From: Polaribacter sp. HaHaR_3_91
GTDB lineage: Bacteria; Bacteroidota; Bacteroidia; Flavobacteriales; Flavobacteriaceae
Assembly: GCF_019278525.1 (NCBI RefSeq)
Contig: NZ_CP058986.1
Location: 248,001-312,000, forward strand
Length of the DNA: 64,000 nt
Direction of reading: 5' to 3'
Of this stretch, positions 50,269 to 60,049 are shown one piece after another. The translations under genes and the position numbers were made by a program. The stretch's first letter is position 1, and each line of letters begins with the position of its first letter. Under the pieces are notes generated by a model. That model had not been told where the DNA came from. It did not search any database and saw nothing but the letters and a program-made list of their open reading frames with translations.

Positions 50269-50376
50269 GTATTACAGGAAACGTCTAAACTAGGCGGAAT
50301 TTGTAAAATTCAATATAAAGACCAAATTATTGAAATTGAAGCAGAAGCGAATCAAATGTATCAACCTAAATTTTAA
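50269..50376 (+). pseudogene. C-terminal remnant of a lost gene
   Basis: 35 codons open without a start, ending at a TAA (50374-50376): VLQETSKLGGICKIQYKDQ, then IIEIEAEANQMYQPKF. It reads like the closing beta-strands of a glycosidase such as GH95/GH78-type C-terminal domains, but the match is too short to be sure. It lies between two sulfatases of one operon, so a gene was probably deleted here. Confidence 0.4.
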
Positions 50377-50382
50377 ACAAAG

Positions 50383-51957
50383 ATGAAAAATAGCTATGCT
50401 TCTTTTAAAATAATAATGTTATTGGTTGTTATTTTCTTTTCTTGTGATAAAAAAGAACAACAACAAAGCAAGCCGAATATCATCCTTATTTATGCCGATG
50501 ATTTAGGAATTGGTATGTTAGGTCATGAAGGGCAAAAAATTATAACAACACCTAATATTGATCAATTAGCAAATGAAGGAATGAGGTTTAAAAACTCTTA
50601 TTCGAGCATGCTATGTGCACCGTCAAGAGCGTCATTAATTACAGGTAAAACAGATACACACGCAACTTCTTTTGAAATATCTAAGGCAGGAATTTATAAA
50701 AAAGCCAGACAAGAAGGTTTTTCTCCAGAAGAAATAGAGGCAAAGATTAATAAGATTCTAACTCCTATTCCAAAAGAAGATTTGTTTTTAGGAGAAGTAG
50801 CTCAAAAAGCAGGATATGTTACAGCACAATACGGAAAATTAGAATGGGGTTTTGCAGCTACACATCAACAAATGAACAGACATGGATGGGACCATTATTT
50901 TGGTTATTTAGATCATGTTAGAGCACATGGTTTTTATCCTCCTTATTTATTTGGTAATGATGGATTGGTGAAAATTGAAGGCAATACTTTAATAAATTGT
51001 GCAAAATCTATAGAGCCAGAAACGCCAGAAGCGTATAAAGAACGTTGGGATATGACGGGTAAAAAAACATACTCTCAAGATATTTTTATGGATAGTGTTA
51101 CTACGTTTATCCAAAAAAATAAAGACAAACCATTTTTCTTATATTTTCCTACACAATTACCACACGGCCCTGTTTCTATACCTAAAGTTCACGATGATTT
51201 TATAAATGACAGTAGGTTAACACAAATAGAAAAAGAGTATGCTTCTATGGTAAAATTATTAGATGATAATGTAGGAGAAATCATGAACGAGCTTAAAAGT
51301 AGTGGAATTGATGATAATACCATTGTAATATTTAGTGCAGACAACGGACATGAAATTTATTATGCTAAAGAAGGTAGAATTGATAAAAAGTACACAAACA
51401 GATATACTAAACAACGTTTTAATGACTATGATAGAAAGTATTATAGCGAATTAGCTGGTGATGTTTTTGATGGAAATGGTGGAAGAGCAGGTTTAAAGAG
51501 AAGTAATTTACAAGGAGGTATTAATGTTCCGTTAATTGTAAGGTGGCCTCAAAAGATAGCTCCTAAAACGGTAAGTAAACGTCTGGTTGCTGGGTATGAT
51601 ATATTACCAACTGTAGCAGAAATTGCTGGTTTTTCTGAAGAACTAAAAGTTGATGGAATTTCTTTTTATGATGAATTATTAGGTAGTAAAAAGAAGGTAG
51701 AACATGATTATGTGGTGTTTTCTTCGTTTATAGGTCCCACATTAATTACAAATGATGGTTGGAAAATTAGATATTACAATCATAAAAAAGCATTTAATTT
51801 ATATTATTTACCAACAGATTTTAAAGAAGAAAATGATTTATCTAGAGAGCATCCAGAAAAATACAACACACTTAAAAAATTGCTTTTAAAAGCGTGTGAT
51901 GGTGACTATAATAATGGTTTTTTTAAATGGAGTAAAATTATGAATATTAAAAAGTAA
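50383..51957 (+). CDS. family S1 sulfatase, lipoprotein
   Basis: 524 residues, lipobox FFSC (Cys at about 21). YADDLGIGM, activation motif CAPSR with Cys78, SADNGHE. The usual GKWHLG region reads GKLEWG, so the His after the catalytic Lys is absent. A helical insertion (about 95-130, EGFSPEEIEAKINK) distinguishes it from the other sulfatases. It follows a short remnant and a microsatellite and precedes GH97 by 12 bp. Subfamily not assigned. Confidence 0.92.
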   Translation: MKNSYASFKIIMLLVVIFFSCDKKEQQQSKPNIILIYADDLGIGMLGHEGQKIITTPNIDQLANEGMRFKNSYSSMLCAPSRASLITGKTDTHATSFEISKAGIYKKARQEGFSPEEIEAKINKILTPIPKEDLFLGEVAQKAGYVTAQYGKLEWGFAATHQQMNRHGWDHYFGYLDHVRAHGFYPPYLFGNDGLVKIEGNTLINCAKSIEPETPEAYKERWDMTGKKTYSQDIFMDSVTTFIQKNKDKPFFLYFPTQLPHGPVSIPKVHDDFINDSRLTQIEKEYASMVKLLDDNVGEIMNELKSSGIDDNTIVIFSADNGHEIYYAKEGRIDKKYTNRYTKQRFNDYDRKYYSELAGDVFDGNGGRAGLKRSNLQGGINVPLIVRWPQKIAPKTVSKRLVAGYDILPTVAEIAGFSEELKVDGISFYDELLGSKKKVEHDYVVFSSFIGPTLITNDGWKIRYYNHKKAFNLYYLPTDFKEENDLSREHPEKYNTLKKLLLKACDGDYNNGFFKWSKIMNIKK

Positions 51958-51969
51958 TAAATTATAAAA

Positions 51970-53916
51970 ATGAAATTACAATTAAATAAAAAAAGTATTA
52001 GTACTAGGCAAGAAAGGTTATTATCTATGTTTATGTTACTAATCTTCCTTTTTAGTGTATTTACTTCTTGTAAATCAAGTAATAATATGAGTGTAGGTTC
52101 TCCAGATGCATCTGTTCAAATTAAATTAGAGGAAGTAGCAGGTAATGTGGTGTATAAGCTATATAGACAAGAAAAATTAATTGTAGATACTTCTGTAATC
52201 TCAATATTGCCAAATATTCCTGCCAAAATAATCAACACAGAAATTCATAATTCTAATAGCAGTTGGAAGCCAGTATGGGGACAATTTAGTGAAATTAAAA
52301 ACGAGTATAATGAGCTTGTTTTAGATGTTTTATTAGAAAATGTAAAAGCCAAATTATACGTACGTGTTTTTAATAAAGGAGTTGGTTTTAGATACGAAAT
52401 AGAAGGGTTTAAAGAAGGAAATGAAGCTACTTTTTATTGTGAGTATAATTTAAGTAGTACAAACGAACTGTATACACCAAACGGAGAAAATCCTCCTTTA
52501 GGACCAATTTCTATTGAAAGCTTAACGAAAGTTAAAAAACAACCAAGATTAATGACGCCTTTGGTTGTTACCAATTCTGATAATTCTTATGTATCATTAT
52601 TAGAATCAGATTTATATGTAGCTCCAGAATTTGGTACCATCAAATTTAAGTTCAATACAGATAAAAATATCCTTGTAGCTACCAACAAAACAACATTAAA
52701 AGGTACAAAAGTAACCACGCCATGGCGGGTGATTTTAGTTGAAGAAAAAATAGGCGATTTAGTAACGAATACTGTTCCTCTTAATTTAGCAACGCCAAAT
52801 CAAATAGAAGATACTTCTTGGATTGAACCAGGTAAAACGCTTTGGGATTGGAGAGTGCATGATTATAAAACAGAAGATGGTTTTGTATACGGAGTAGATA
52901 CAGAAAGTTACATCAGATTTATTGATTTTGCTGTAGAAAAAAATATTAAGTATTTTTTAATTGATGCCAATTGGTTTACAAAAGTTACCAAAGGTCACTT
53001 TGAGGTTACAGAAAAATTAGATTTAGAAAAGGTCTCTAAATATGCAAAAACAAAAGGTGTTAAGTTAATCTTGTATTACGATAGACATAAAGGAGATTAT
53101 GGAGATGATGAATTGTTTTCTCATTATGCTTCTTTAGGTATGAGCGGTATTAAATATGGTTTTATGGGGAATAACGTTTCTTTTACAAGTGATGCAATTC
53201 AACAAAGTGCAAAAAACCATTTATTAGTAGACTTTCATGATTCACCAGTTCCTTTTACAGGAATGGAAAGAACTTTTCCAAATGCTATTACTAGAGAATA
53301 TTGTCATGCACAACAAGATTCTAGAAAAGCATTTACGCCAGAAACTTTTATTAAAATGGCATTAATTAATGCAATTCAAGGTCCTTTAGATATGAATAAT
53401 GGAAACTTTGATTTGATAGGAATTAATAAAGGAGATCGATTAAAAGGCCCAAAAAAGATAAATACGTATTTCTCAACAGTAGTTTCAGAAGCTGCAAGAA
53501 CATTGGTTATTTTTAGTGGGTTGGTTTGTCTTCCAGATTCACCAGAAGCATATGCTAAAAAAGCAGATCTTTTTGAATTTATTGAAAAAATGCCTGTAGG
53601 TAAATGGGATGAAAGTAGTGTTTTAAGTAGCAAAATAGACGATCATATTTCTACGGCAAGGAGGTTTAATGAAGAATGGTTTATTGGTTCTGTAGCAAGT
53701 AAAAAAGGGACTGCTTTAGACATTAATTTAGACTTTTTAGCAGAAGGAAAAAGTTATACGGTTACGTATTATGAAGATACAAAAGAGACACATGGTATGA
53801 ATAACCCAGAAGCGTATCAAATAAGAAAAGGTACCGTTAAAAAAGGAGATGTTATAAAAGCAATAATGGCACCAAGTGGAGGACATTGTATGTGGATTAG
53901 ACCAAAATTAAATTAA
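51970..53916 (+). CDS. GH97 family alpha-glycosidase, lipoprotein
   Basis: 648 residues; lipobox FTSC (Cys at about 34) after a long n-region (a start at the Met at 52027 would also give a valid signal). N-terminal GH97 sandwich (about 40-270), TIM barrel (about 280-550; WDWRVHDYKTEDG, FLIDANWF), C-terminal sandwich. Retaining GH97 alpha-galactosidases have an Asp nucleophile in a GIKVDF-like strand; here the strand reads GIKYGFMG (about 391-399), with Gly, as in inverting GH97. A Glu in TREYCHAQ (about 443) may be one base. Expected to be an alpha-glucosidase- or alpha-galactosidase-type enzyme; the mechanism is uncertain. Last gene of the P5 unit. Confidence 0.88.
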   Translation: MKLQLNKKSISTRQERLLSMFMLLIFLFSVFTSCKSSNNMSVGSPDASVQIKLEEVAGNVVYKLYRQEKLIVDTSVISILPNIPAKIINTEIHNSNSSWKPVWGQFSEIKNEYNELVLDVLLENVKAKLYVRVFNKGVGFRYEIEGFKEGNEATFYCEYNLSSTNELYTPNGENPPLGPISIESLTKVKKQPRLMTPLVVTNSDNSYVSLLESDLYVAPEFGTIKFKFNTDKNILVATNKTTLKGTKVTTPWRVILVEEKIGDLVTNTVPLNLATPNQIEDTSWIEPGKTLWDWRVHDYKTEDGFVYGVDTESYIRFIDFAVEKNIKYFLIDANWFTKVTKGHFEVTEKLDLEKVSKYAKTKGVKLILYYDRHKGDYGDDELFSHYASLGMSGIKYGFMGNNVSFTSDAIQQSAKNHLLVDFHDSPVPFTGMERTFPNAITREYCHAQQDSRKAFTPETFIKMALINAIQGPLDMNNGNFDLIGINKGDRLKGPKKINTYFSTVVSEAARTLVIFSGLVCLPDSPEAYAKKADLFEFIEKMPVGKWDESSVLSSKIDDHISTARRFNEEWFIGSVASKKGTALDINLDFLAEGKSYTVTYYEDTKETHGMNNPEAYQIRKGTVKKGDVIKAIMAPSGGHCMWIRPKLN

Positions 53917-53922
53917 AGAATA

Positions 53923-53962
53923 AATTAAAGCCTCTAAAACATATGTTTTAGAGGCTTTAATT
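53923..53962. terminator. bidirectional terminator, PUL end / NDH-2 end
   Basis: A perfect 40-base palindrome (arms AATTAAAGCCTCTAAAAC and its complement, ATAT centre) between convergent genes. Its right edge touches the NDH-2 stop codon. Confidence 0.9.
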
Positions 53963-55270
53963 TTATAACTCAGAATTTGTTCTTACACGTCTAGAACTAA
54001 CACTAAACCTTCTTATAATTAGCCTTGAGGCTTTATTATAACTAGTATAATTATATACCCAATTTAAAAAGACTACCAATCTATTTCTAAAACCTACTAA
54101 AGACATTAAATGAATAAACATCCAAATTAACCAAGCTAAAAAATTACTAAACTGAAGATTCCATATATCTGCAACTGCTTTGTTTCTACCTATGGTTGCC
54201 ATAGAGCCTTTGTCATTATATTTAAAAGGCTTAAGATTTGTTTTTCCTTTCAATATTTTACTAAAATTAGCTGAAAGTAATTTAGCTTGCTGTATTGCTG
54301 GTTGCGCCACTTGTGGATGACCATTAGGGTAAGATTCACTTTGCATTAAAGCAATATCACCCAAAGCAAAAACATCTTTATACCCTTTTACTTTGTTAAA
54401 TTCGTCTACATAGTAACGATTACTTCTAGGATTATAACTTGTTTCAGGAAATCCGTTTAATAAATTACCAGTTACACCTGCAGACCAAATTAAAGTTCTA
54501 GTTTTAAACTCTTTTCCATCTTTGGTTTTAACTAATTTACCATCAAAATCTGTTACTATTGTATTGGTATGTATTTTTACGCCTAATTTTTTTAATGCTT
54601 CTGTGGCTTTTTTAGAAGATTTTAAACTCATTGGAGGTAAAACTCTATCGGCGCCTTCTAAAATATGAATTTGCATTAGTTCTGGGTCTAAATCTGGAAA
54701 ATCGGTAGGCAAAACACCTTGTCTAAATTCAGCAATTGCACCTGCTAATTCTACACCAGTTGGTCCAGCACCTACAATAACAAAGTTTAATAAGAATTTT
54801 TTGTCTTCGTTGGAAGCAACAATAGTACTCTTTTCAAAATTTTGTAAGATTAAACTACGTAAATTTAATGCTTGTGGAATTGTTTTCATTGGCATAGCAT
54901 ATTTTTTTATTTGCTTATTGCCAAAGAAATTTGTCTTTGTACCTGTATTTATAATTAAATAATCATAAGAGAGGTCTCCAATATCTGCTGTTAATATTTT
55001 ATTTACTGGATCAACACTTTTAACATCTGCTAATCTGAAATAAAAATTTTTCTGTCGTTTAATAAACATCCTAAGTGGATACACAATTGAATCTGGCTCT
55101 ATTCCACAAGTAGATACTTGATATAGTAATGGTTGAAAAGCATGGTAATTATGCTTATTTAGCATCACTAATTGTATTGGCAACTTCCTTAATTTTTTTA
55201 CAAGATTTAAACCTGCAAAACCACCACCAACTATTACCACTCTAGGTAAATCTACTTTTGGAATATTCAT
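53963..55270 (-). CDS. ndh: type II NADH dehydrogenase (NDH-2)
   Basis: 435 residues. FAD-binding Rossmann motif at the start (VIVGGGFAGLNL, about 12-23), a second nucleotide motif for NADH (VIVGAGPTGVELAGAI, about 164-179), the FAD-contacting ALGDIA (about 303), AQPAIQQ, and a C-terminal amphipathic/hydrophobic region (WLIWMFIHLMSLVGF) for membrane association. It transfers electrons from NADH to quinone without proton pumping. It is a housekeeping gene on the opposite strand, between two blocks of glycan genes. No link to glycan use is expected. Confidence 0.93.
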   Translation of the reverse strand: MNIPKVDLPRVVIVGGGFAGLNLVKKLRKLPIQLVMLNKHNYHAFQPLLYQVSTCGIEPDSIVYPLRMFIKRQKNFYFRLADVKSVDPVNKILTADIGDLSYDYLIINTGTKTNFFGNKQIKKYAMPMKTIPQALNLRSLILQNFEKSTIVASNEDKKFLLNFVIVGAGPTGVELAGAIAEFRQGVLPTDFPDLDPELMQIHILEGADRVLPPMSLKSSKKATEALKKLGVKIHTNTIVTDFDGKLVKTKDGKEFKTRTLIWSAGVTGNLLNGFPETSYNPRSNRYYVDEFNKVKGYKDVFALGDIALMQSESYPNGHPQVAQPAIQQAKLLSANFSKILKGKTNLKPFKYNDKGSMATIGRNKAVADIWNLQFSNFLAWLIWMFIHLMSLVGFRNRLVVFLNWVYNYTSYNKASRLIIRRFSVSSRRVRTNSEL

Positions 55271-55775
55271 CTTTTTAGAAAACTTATTTTTTGCATAGTA
55301 AAACTACAACAGTTATATCTAAAAACTATAGAATTTAAAGTTTAAATGTGAATATTATTTTTAAAACTTGTTATTGATGCACAAACCACGCAGTGGTATT
55401 ACAATTTCTACTAGATGTTATTTGTGCCCAATATGCACTAAATTCTTTTGGAAATTTAGGAGTGATTTTTTCACTAGCTTTTAAGTAAAATGTTTTAAAT
55501 GTTTCTTATCAATAGTAAACATATAAAAATAAGTTGGTTTATAGTTTGTGTGTCATGTTTGGAGTAATAATCATGATTTTTATTTTTAATTAATACTGTT
55601 GGGCGTTTTTTTAGGTGATAACGAGACATAATTACCCTGTTCTGTAATCAAAATAACCCCATTGTATAAAATAAGAATAAGTATTTTTATACTTTGTCTC
55701 TATTTTACTAGTAAGTAACTTTAGAATATATAATATAAATAAATTAATAAAATAAAACACTAAAAATAGAAGAAT
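55271..55775. other. gene-free region with one coding remnant
   Basis: Contains a leftward coding remnant (55371-55505). The rest is AT-rich. A -7-like sequence (TATACTTTG, 55688-55696) upstream of 55776 does not fit TAnnTTTG exactly. No TGCAACAT box was found. Confidence 0.5.
55371..55505 (-). pseudogene. C-terminal remnant of an unknown protein
   Basis: On the minus strand 44 codons are open and end at a TAA (55371-55373): FYLKASEKITPKFPKEF, then SAYWAQITSSRNCNTTAWF, with a stop directly upstream and no start. Composition is protein-like and non-random. Family not recognised. Confidence 0.4.
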
Positions 55776-56852
55776 ATGAAGATCCAAATGTTTGCAATAA
55801 TTGTATTGTTAATTAATTTAAACTTTGGTTGTAAGAGTAAAAATTCATTACCTCAGAGTCATTTTTCAGAGAACATGAAATTAGAATATATTGGAGTTGC
55901 AGCAGAAAATGAAGGTATGCATGTTTGGGGTTCGTCTCCTGTAATAGACAAAGATGGAAAAGTGCATTTATTTGCAGCGCAATGGTCTACTGCTACCCAA
56001 AAGAATTTTAATGGTTGGTACAAAGATTGTGAAATTGGACATTATGTAAGTGATCGTCCAGAAGGTCCCTTTAAATATGTAGGAGTTGCAGTAGAGGATA
56101 AAGACGGGTTATTTAACTCACCACATAACCCAACAGTTAATTATATAGATGGTAAATATGTGCTTTGTTTTATTGTAAATGAAAATGATAAACTAAAAAC
56201 ACAGCGAATTGTAATGTATGTAGCAGATGACCTTAACGATACCTGGAGACCTGCTAAAGGAGCAGAAGCTGATGGAACAATTTTAAGAAAACCAACAGAT
56301 TCTACAAAATGGAATTATAAAGCAATTTTAGGTGTTTCTAACCCGTCGTTAATAAAATACAAAGGGAAATATCTTATGTATCACAAATCTGTTATCCCAA
56401 GAGAAAAAAGAGGAGGTGCATATACATATGGTGTTGCAGTAGCAGATAAATTAGAAGGTCCTTATGAGATTCATGCAGAAAAGGTTACCCCACCAAACAT
56501 GGCATTAGAAGATGCATTTGCATATACTGCAAATGACTCTGTATTTATGTTTAGTCGTGATTTTGGAAGTACATTCGGAAATAGTGGAGGTGGTATTTTA
56601 TGGCGTTCTGCAGATGGGTTTACTTTTCCAAAAGAAAATGCAAAGAGAGGTTACGAAGATTTAGCACATTATCTTGGAAAAGAAACTTTAGAAAAAGGAA
56701 CAGCACATAGAGGTAAAAAAGATGGGCATTTAGAAAGGGCACAAGTACTATTAATAGATGGTGCGCCAGCTTATCTTTACTTAGCAACAGGTGTTCAGGT
56801 AAAAGAAGGTTACGGTAGCAGCTCTCACGTGTTTAAAATTAGTTTTAAATAA
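55776..56852 (+). CDS. five-bladed beta-propeller glycosidase (GH43/GH117-like), lipoprotein
   Basis: 358 residues, lipobox NFGC (Cys at about 19). The repeat pattern of a five-bladed propeller is visible: WGSSPVIDKDGKVHLF (about 50-65), HNPTVNYIDGKYVLCF, SNPSLIKYKGKYLMYHK, LEDAFAYTANDSVFMF, ERAQVLLIDGAPAYLYLATG. Asp in the first blade and Glu-Asp in LEDAF are candidate catalytic residues. The family is not certain: GH43 or a related propeller group such as GH117. Start of the second block, 12 bp before the esterase frame. Likely an exo-acting enzyme on oligosaccharides. Confidence 0.78.
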   Translation: MKIQMFAIIVLLINLNFGCKSKNSLPQSHFSENMKLEYIGVAAENEGMHVWGSSPVIDKDGKVHLFAAQWSTATQKNFNGWYKDCEIGHYVSDRPEGPFKYVGVAVEDKDGLFNSPHNPTVNYIDGKYVLCFIVNENDKLKTQRIVMYVADDLNDTWRPAKGAEADGTILRKPTDSTKWNYKAILGVSNPSLIKYKGKYLMYHKSVIPREKRGGAYTYGVAVADKLEGPYEIHAEKVTPPNMALEDAFAYTANDSVFMFSRDFGSTFGNSGGGILWRSADGFTFPKENAKRGYEDLAHYLGKETLEKGTAHRGKKDGHLERAQVLLIDGAPAYLYLATGVQVKEGYGSSSHVFKISFK

Positions 56853-56888
56853 TATTTACAGCAATTGATGTCATTAAAAACAATTAAA

Positions 56889-58295
56889 ATGAAACAGTTT
56901 TCATTCAATATTTTATTTTGTTTTTCGCTCCTTATAGGTGCAGAAGCAATGGTAGCGCAAACCAAGTTACCCTCTATTTTATCGGATAATATGCTTTTGC
57001 AACAAGCTACAGATGTAAAGATTTGGGGTTGGGATACGCCAGGGCAGAGTGTTACTGTAAATCCTTCTTGGACTAAATCGGTAAAAACAACAACTAGCAA
57101 AGATGGTAAATGGCAGGTATTTGTAGCTACACCAAAAGCCGGAAAAAATGGAAAATTAAAAATAAGTGGTTCTACTAAACAAACCATAAATAATATTTTA
57201 TTCGGAGAAGTTTGGTTGTGTTCTGGGCAATCTAATATGGAAAGAGAATTGGGTTTTAAAAATAATCAAAAACCAATTGTAAATTTTTATGAAGAATCAC
57301 TAAAAGCAAATCATCCTAACATTCGTATGTTTTTAGTTAAAAAGAAAAAATCAACTACGCCGTTAGAAGATTGTGAGGGTGAATGGATAGTATGTACACC
57401 AGAAACTGTTTTAAAGTTTTCTGCAGTTGGTTATTTTTATGGAAAACAGTTATCAGAAAAATTAAAAATGCCGGTTGGTTTAATTCAGTCTGCATGGGGA
57501 GGAACCAGAGTAGAACCTTGGACTCCAAAAGAAGGCGTTGAAAAAGTAGCTTTAGAAAACGGAGGACAAAAGAAATTTTCGAATCTATATAATGGTATGA
57601 TTTCTCCTTTAATCAATTTTAAGATAAAAGGGGCAATTTGGTATCAAGGAGAGTCAAATGTTGGAAATTGGAAAGAGTATAAAACACTTTTTCCGAATAT
57701 GATTTCTAGTTGGAGAGATAAATGGAATATTGGTAATTTTCCTTTTTACTTTGTACAGATAGCACCTTACAATTATCCAGATAAATTTGCAGTACCACAA
57801 ATAGTAGAGGCACAATTAGAAGCCTTAAAATTGCCAAATACAGGTGTTGCAGGGACGCAAGATATTGGAGCTCTTTATGATATTCATCCGCCTCAAAAAA
57901 AAGAAGTTGGTCGTAGATTAAGTTTAATTGCTTTACATAATACGTATGGTAAAACTGATGTTGTATATGCAGGACCTTCTTTAAAATCTTTTAAAACAGA
58001 AGGACAAAATTTGGTAATTAATTTTGAAACACCAGGTTCTAAATTGCATTCAGCGGGCGGCAATATGGGTAAAATTCCAGCATTTTATATTGCTGGCGAA
58101 AACAAAACGTTTCACAAAGCACAAGTAAAACAAGACGGGAATATAATTATTTTGAGTTCGTCTAAAGTAAAGAGCCCGGTTGCAGCAAGATATGTTTGGG
58201 CTAATAATGCCAACGGTACGCTTTACAATAAACAAGGATTGCCTGCATTGCCTTTTAGAACCGATAATTGGGATACTGTGTTGTATGCCGAATAA
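56889..58295 (+). CDS. SASA-type carbohydrate acetylesterase (sialate O-acetylesterase-like)
   Basis: 468 residues from the ATG at 56889 that starts the signal peptide (MKQFSFNILFCFSLLIG); upstream TTG/ATG codons at 56865/56868 are less likely. SGNH/SASA motifs: LCSGQSNME with nucleophile Ser115, IWYQGESNV, and DIHPP with Asp331/His333. An Ig-like N-terminal domain (about 25-95) precedes the catalytic domain, usual for this family. In glycan loci such enzymes remove acetyl groups from sugars; 'sialate' is only the family label. Together with the two T9SS esterases it suggests an acetylated substrate. Confidence 0.9.
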   Translation: MKQFSFNILFCFSLLIGAEAMVAQTKLPSILSDNMLLQQATDVKIWGWDTPGQSVTVNPSWTKSVKTTTSKDGKWQVFVATPKAGKNGKLKISGSTKQTINNILFGEVWLCSGQSNMERELGFKNNQKPIVNFYEESLKANHPNIRMFLVKKKKSTTPLEDCEGEWIVCTPETVLKFSAVGYFYGKQLSEKLKMPVGLIQSAWGGTRVEPWTPKEGVEKVALENGGQKKFSNLYNGMISPLINFKIKGAIWYQGESNVGNWKEYKTLFPNMISSWRDKWNIGNFPFYFVQIAPYNYPDKFAVPQIVEAQLEALKLPNTGVAGTQDIGALYDIHPPQKKEVGRRLSLIALHNTYGKTDVVYAGPSLKSFKTEGQNLVINFETPGSKLHSAGGNMGKIPAFYIAGENKTFHKAQVKQDGNIIILSSSKVKSPVAARYVWANNANGTLYNKQGLPALPFRTDNWDTVLYAE

Positions 58296-58379
58296 ATGAA
58301 TAAAGATTTAAACATGTCTGTAAATAGATATGAAACTATAATATAACCTTTGAATAAAAACAATTTAAACTTTAAATAA

Positions 58380-60026
58380 ATGAAATACATTAACACTAAT
58401 TTTATATTTCAAAAAGCAATTCTATTATCAACGATAGGTTTGTTAATGGCATGTAATTCTAACTCTAAAGTAGTTAAAACAGCAGAAGTAACAGTGCCAG
58501 AAAAACCGAACGTTTTATTTATTTTAGTAGATGATTTAGGGTATGCAGATTTAAGTATCATGGGAAGTAAGTTTTACGAAACTCCTAACATCGATAAAAT
58601 TGCAAAAACTGGTACCGTTTTTACAGACGGATACGCTGCTTGTACTGTTTGTAGCCCATCTAGAGCAAGTTTAATGACAGGACAATACCCAGCAAGACAT
58701 GGTATAACTCAGTTTGAAGGAAAAAGAAATAGTGGGCAAGCTTGGAAAGAACGTAAGCGTTATACAAAATTATTACCACCAGAATATAGAGATCATTTAG
58801 ATACGAGCACAACTACAATAGCAGAAGCTTTTAAAGAAAATGGATATGCTACTTTTTTTGCAGGTAAATGGCATTTAGGAGGTAAAGCACAAGGATCTTT
58901 ACCAACAGATCATGGTTTTGATGTTAATATTGGTGGATACGATGCTGGCGGGCCAAGTGGTGGATATTTTTCTCCATATAATAATCCATATTTAACAAAT
59001 TTACCAGAAGAAAAAGGGTTGAACTTGTCTATGAAGTTAGCACAAGAAACTAATGATTTTATTACTAAAAATAAGGATGGTCACTTTTTAGCTTACCTTT
59101 CTTTTTATGCCGTTCATGGAGGTATTCAAACTACAAAAGAAAAATGGACAAAGTATAGAAACAAAGCCGAAAAAATGGGAATTCATGAAACTGGTTTTGA
59201 AATGGAGCGTGTTTTGCCTGCTAGAAAATACCAAGACAACCCAGTATATGCAGGTTTAATAGAGCATGTAGATGAAGCAATTGGTACGGTAATGAAAACC
59301 TTAAAAGATTTAAACTTAGATAAAAATACCATTGTTGTTTTTACTTCGGATAATGGAGGTGTTACTTCTGGCGATAATTTTTCTACCAATCAGTTAACTT
59401 TAAGAGGAGGAAAAGGCTACCAATGGGAAGGCGGAACTAGAGTCCCTTATTTTATTGATGTTCCTTGGATTAAACAAACAGGAGCAAGTATTCAAGTTCC
59501 TGTATCTGGTGTAGATTTATATCCAACACTATTAGATTTATCTGGTTTGTCTTTAAAACCAGAAGCACATAAAGATGGTGTAAGTTTAAAACCACTTTTA
59601 TTAGGAGAAAATATTGACGATAGACCTTTGTATTGGCATTATCCTCATTATGGAAATCAAGGTGGAGAACCAAGTTCTATCATTAGAAAAGGAAAATGGA
59701 AACTGATTTATTATTGGGAGAATTTAAATGCTGAATTGTATAATTTAGAAGCTGATTTAGGTGAACGAAATGACGTTGCAGCAAGTAATCCAGAAATTGT
59801 AGAACAAATGCAAACGCAACTTTTAGATTGGTTAAAATCTATGGATACGCATTATGCAAAAGTAGATACAGAATGGGACCAAGCGGCTCGTAAAAAATGG
59901 TTAGAAAGACAAAAAACAAAGTCATTGCCAGCACAAGAAAAACAGCGTAAAAAAATGCTTTCTCCAGATTGGCAACCAAATAAAGATTGGTGGGGTAGTG
60001 AGGTGAAAATAAATAACATTAAATAA
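58380..60026 (+). CDS. family S1 sulfatase, lipoprotein
   Basis: 548 residues, lipobox LMAC (Cys at about 25). VDDLGYADLSIMGS, activation motif CSPSR with Cys91, GKWHLGG, SDNGGVTSGD; all expected core residues are present. A lysine/arginine-rich C-terminal tail (about 505-548, ending after KDWWGSE) extends past the sulfatase fold. Domain order and the TQFEGKRN-type insert differ from the sulfatases of the first block. 23 bp before the GH141-like gene. Confidence 0.93.
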   Translation: MKYINTNFIFQKAILLSTIGLLMACNSNSKVVKTAEVTVPEKPNVLFILVDDLGYADLSIMGSKFYETPNIDKIAKTGTVFTDGYAACTVCSPSRASLMTGQYPARHGITQFEGKRNSGQAWKERKRYTKLLPPEYRDHLDTSTTTIAEAFKENGYATFFAGKWHLGGKAQGSLPTDHGFDVNIGGYDAGGPSGGYFSPYNNPYLTNLPEEKGLNLSMKLAQETNDFITKNKDGHFLAYLSFYAVHGGIQTTKEKWTKYRNKAEKMGIHETGFEMERVLPARKYQDNPVYAGLIEHVDEAIGTVMKTLKDLNLDKNTIVVFTSDNGGVTSGDNFSTNQLTLRGGKGYQWEGGTRVPYFIDVPWIKQTGASIQVPVSGVDLYPTLLDLSGLSLKPEAHKDGVSLKPLLLGENIDDRPLYWHYPHYGNQGGEPSSIIRKGKWKLIYYWENLNAELYNLEADLGERNDVAASNPEIVEQMQTQLLDWLKSMDTHYAKVDTEWDQAARKKWLERQKTKSLPAQEKQRKKMLSPDWQPNKDWWGSEVKINNIK

Positions 60027-60049
60027 ACAAGGTTCTTCAAAAAAATATT

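Noticed and set aside
55643..55696. A possible sixth copy of the box/-7 arrangement upstream of 55776 (TGTAATCA, CCCC, TATACTTTG)
   Set aside because: The box has three mismatches and the -7 element has the wrong internal spacing and distance (about 45 instead of 49 bp), so it does not support membership in the regulon.
56889..58295. Sialic acid metabolism because of the sialate O-acetylesterase family
   Set aside because: No sialidase, lyase or epimerase is present; the family acts on many acetylated sugars.
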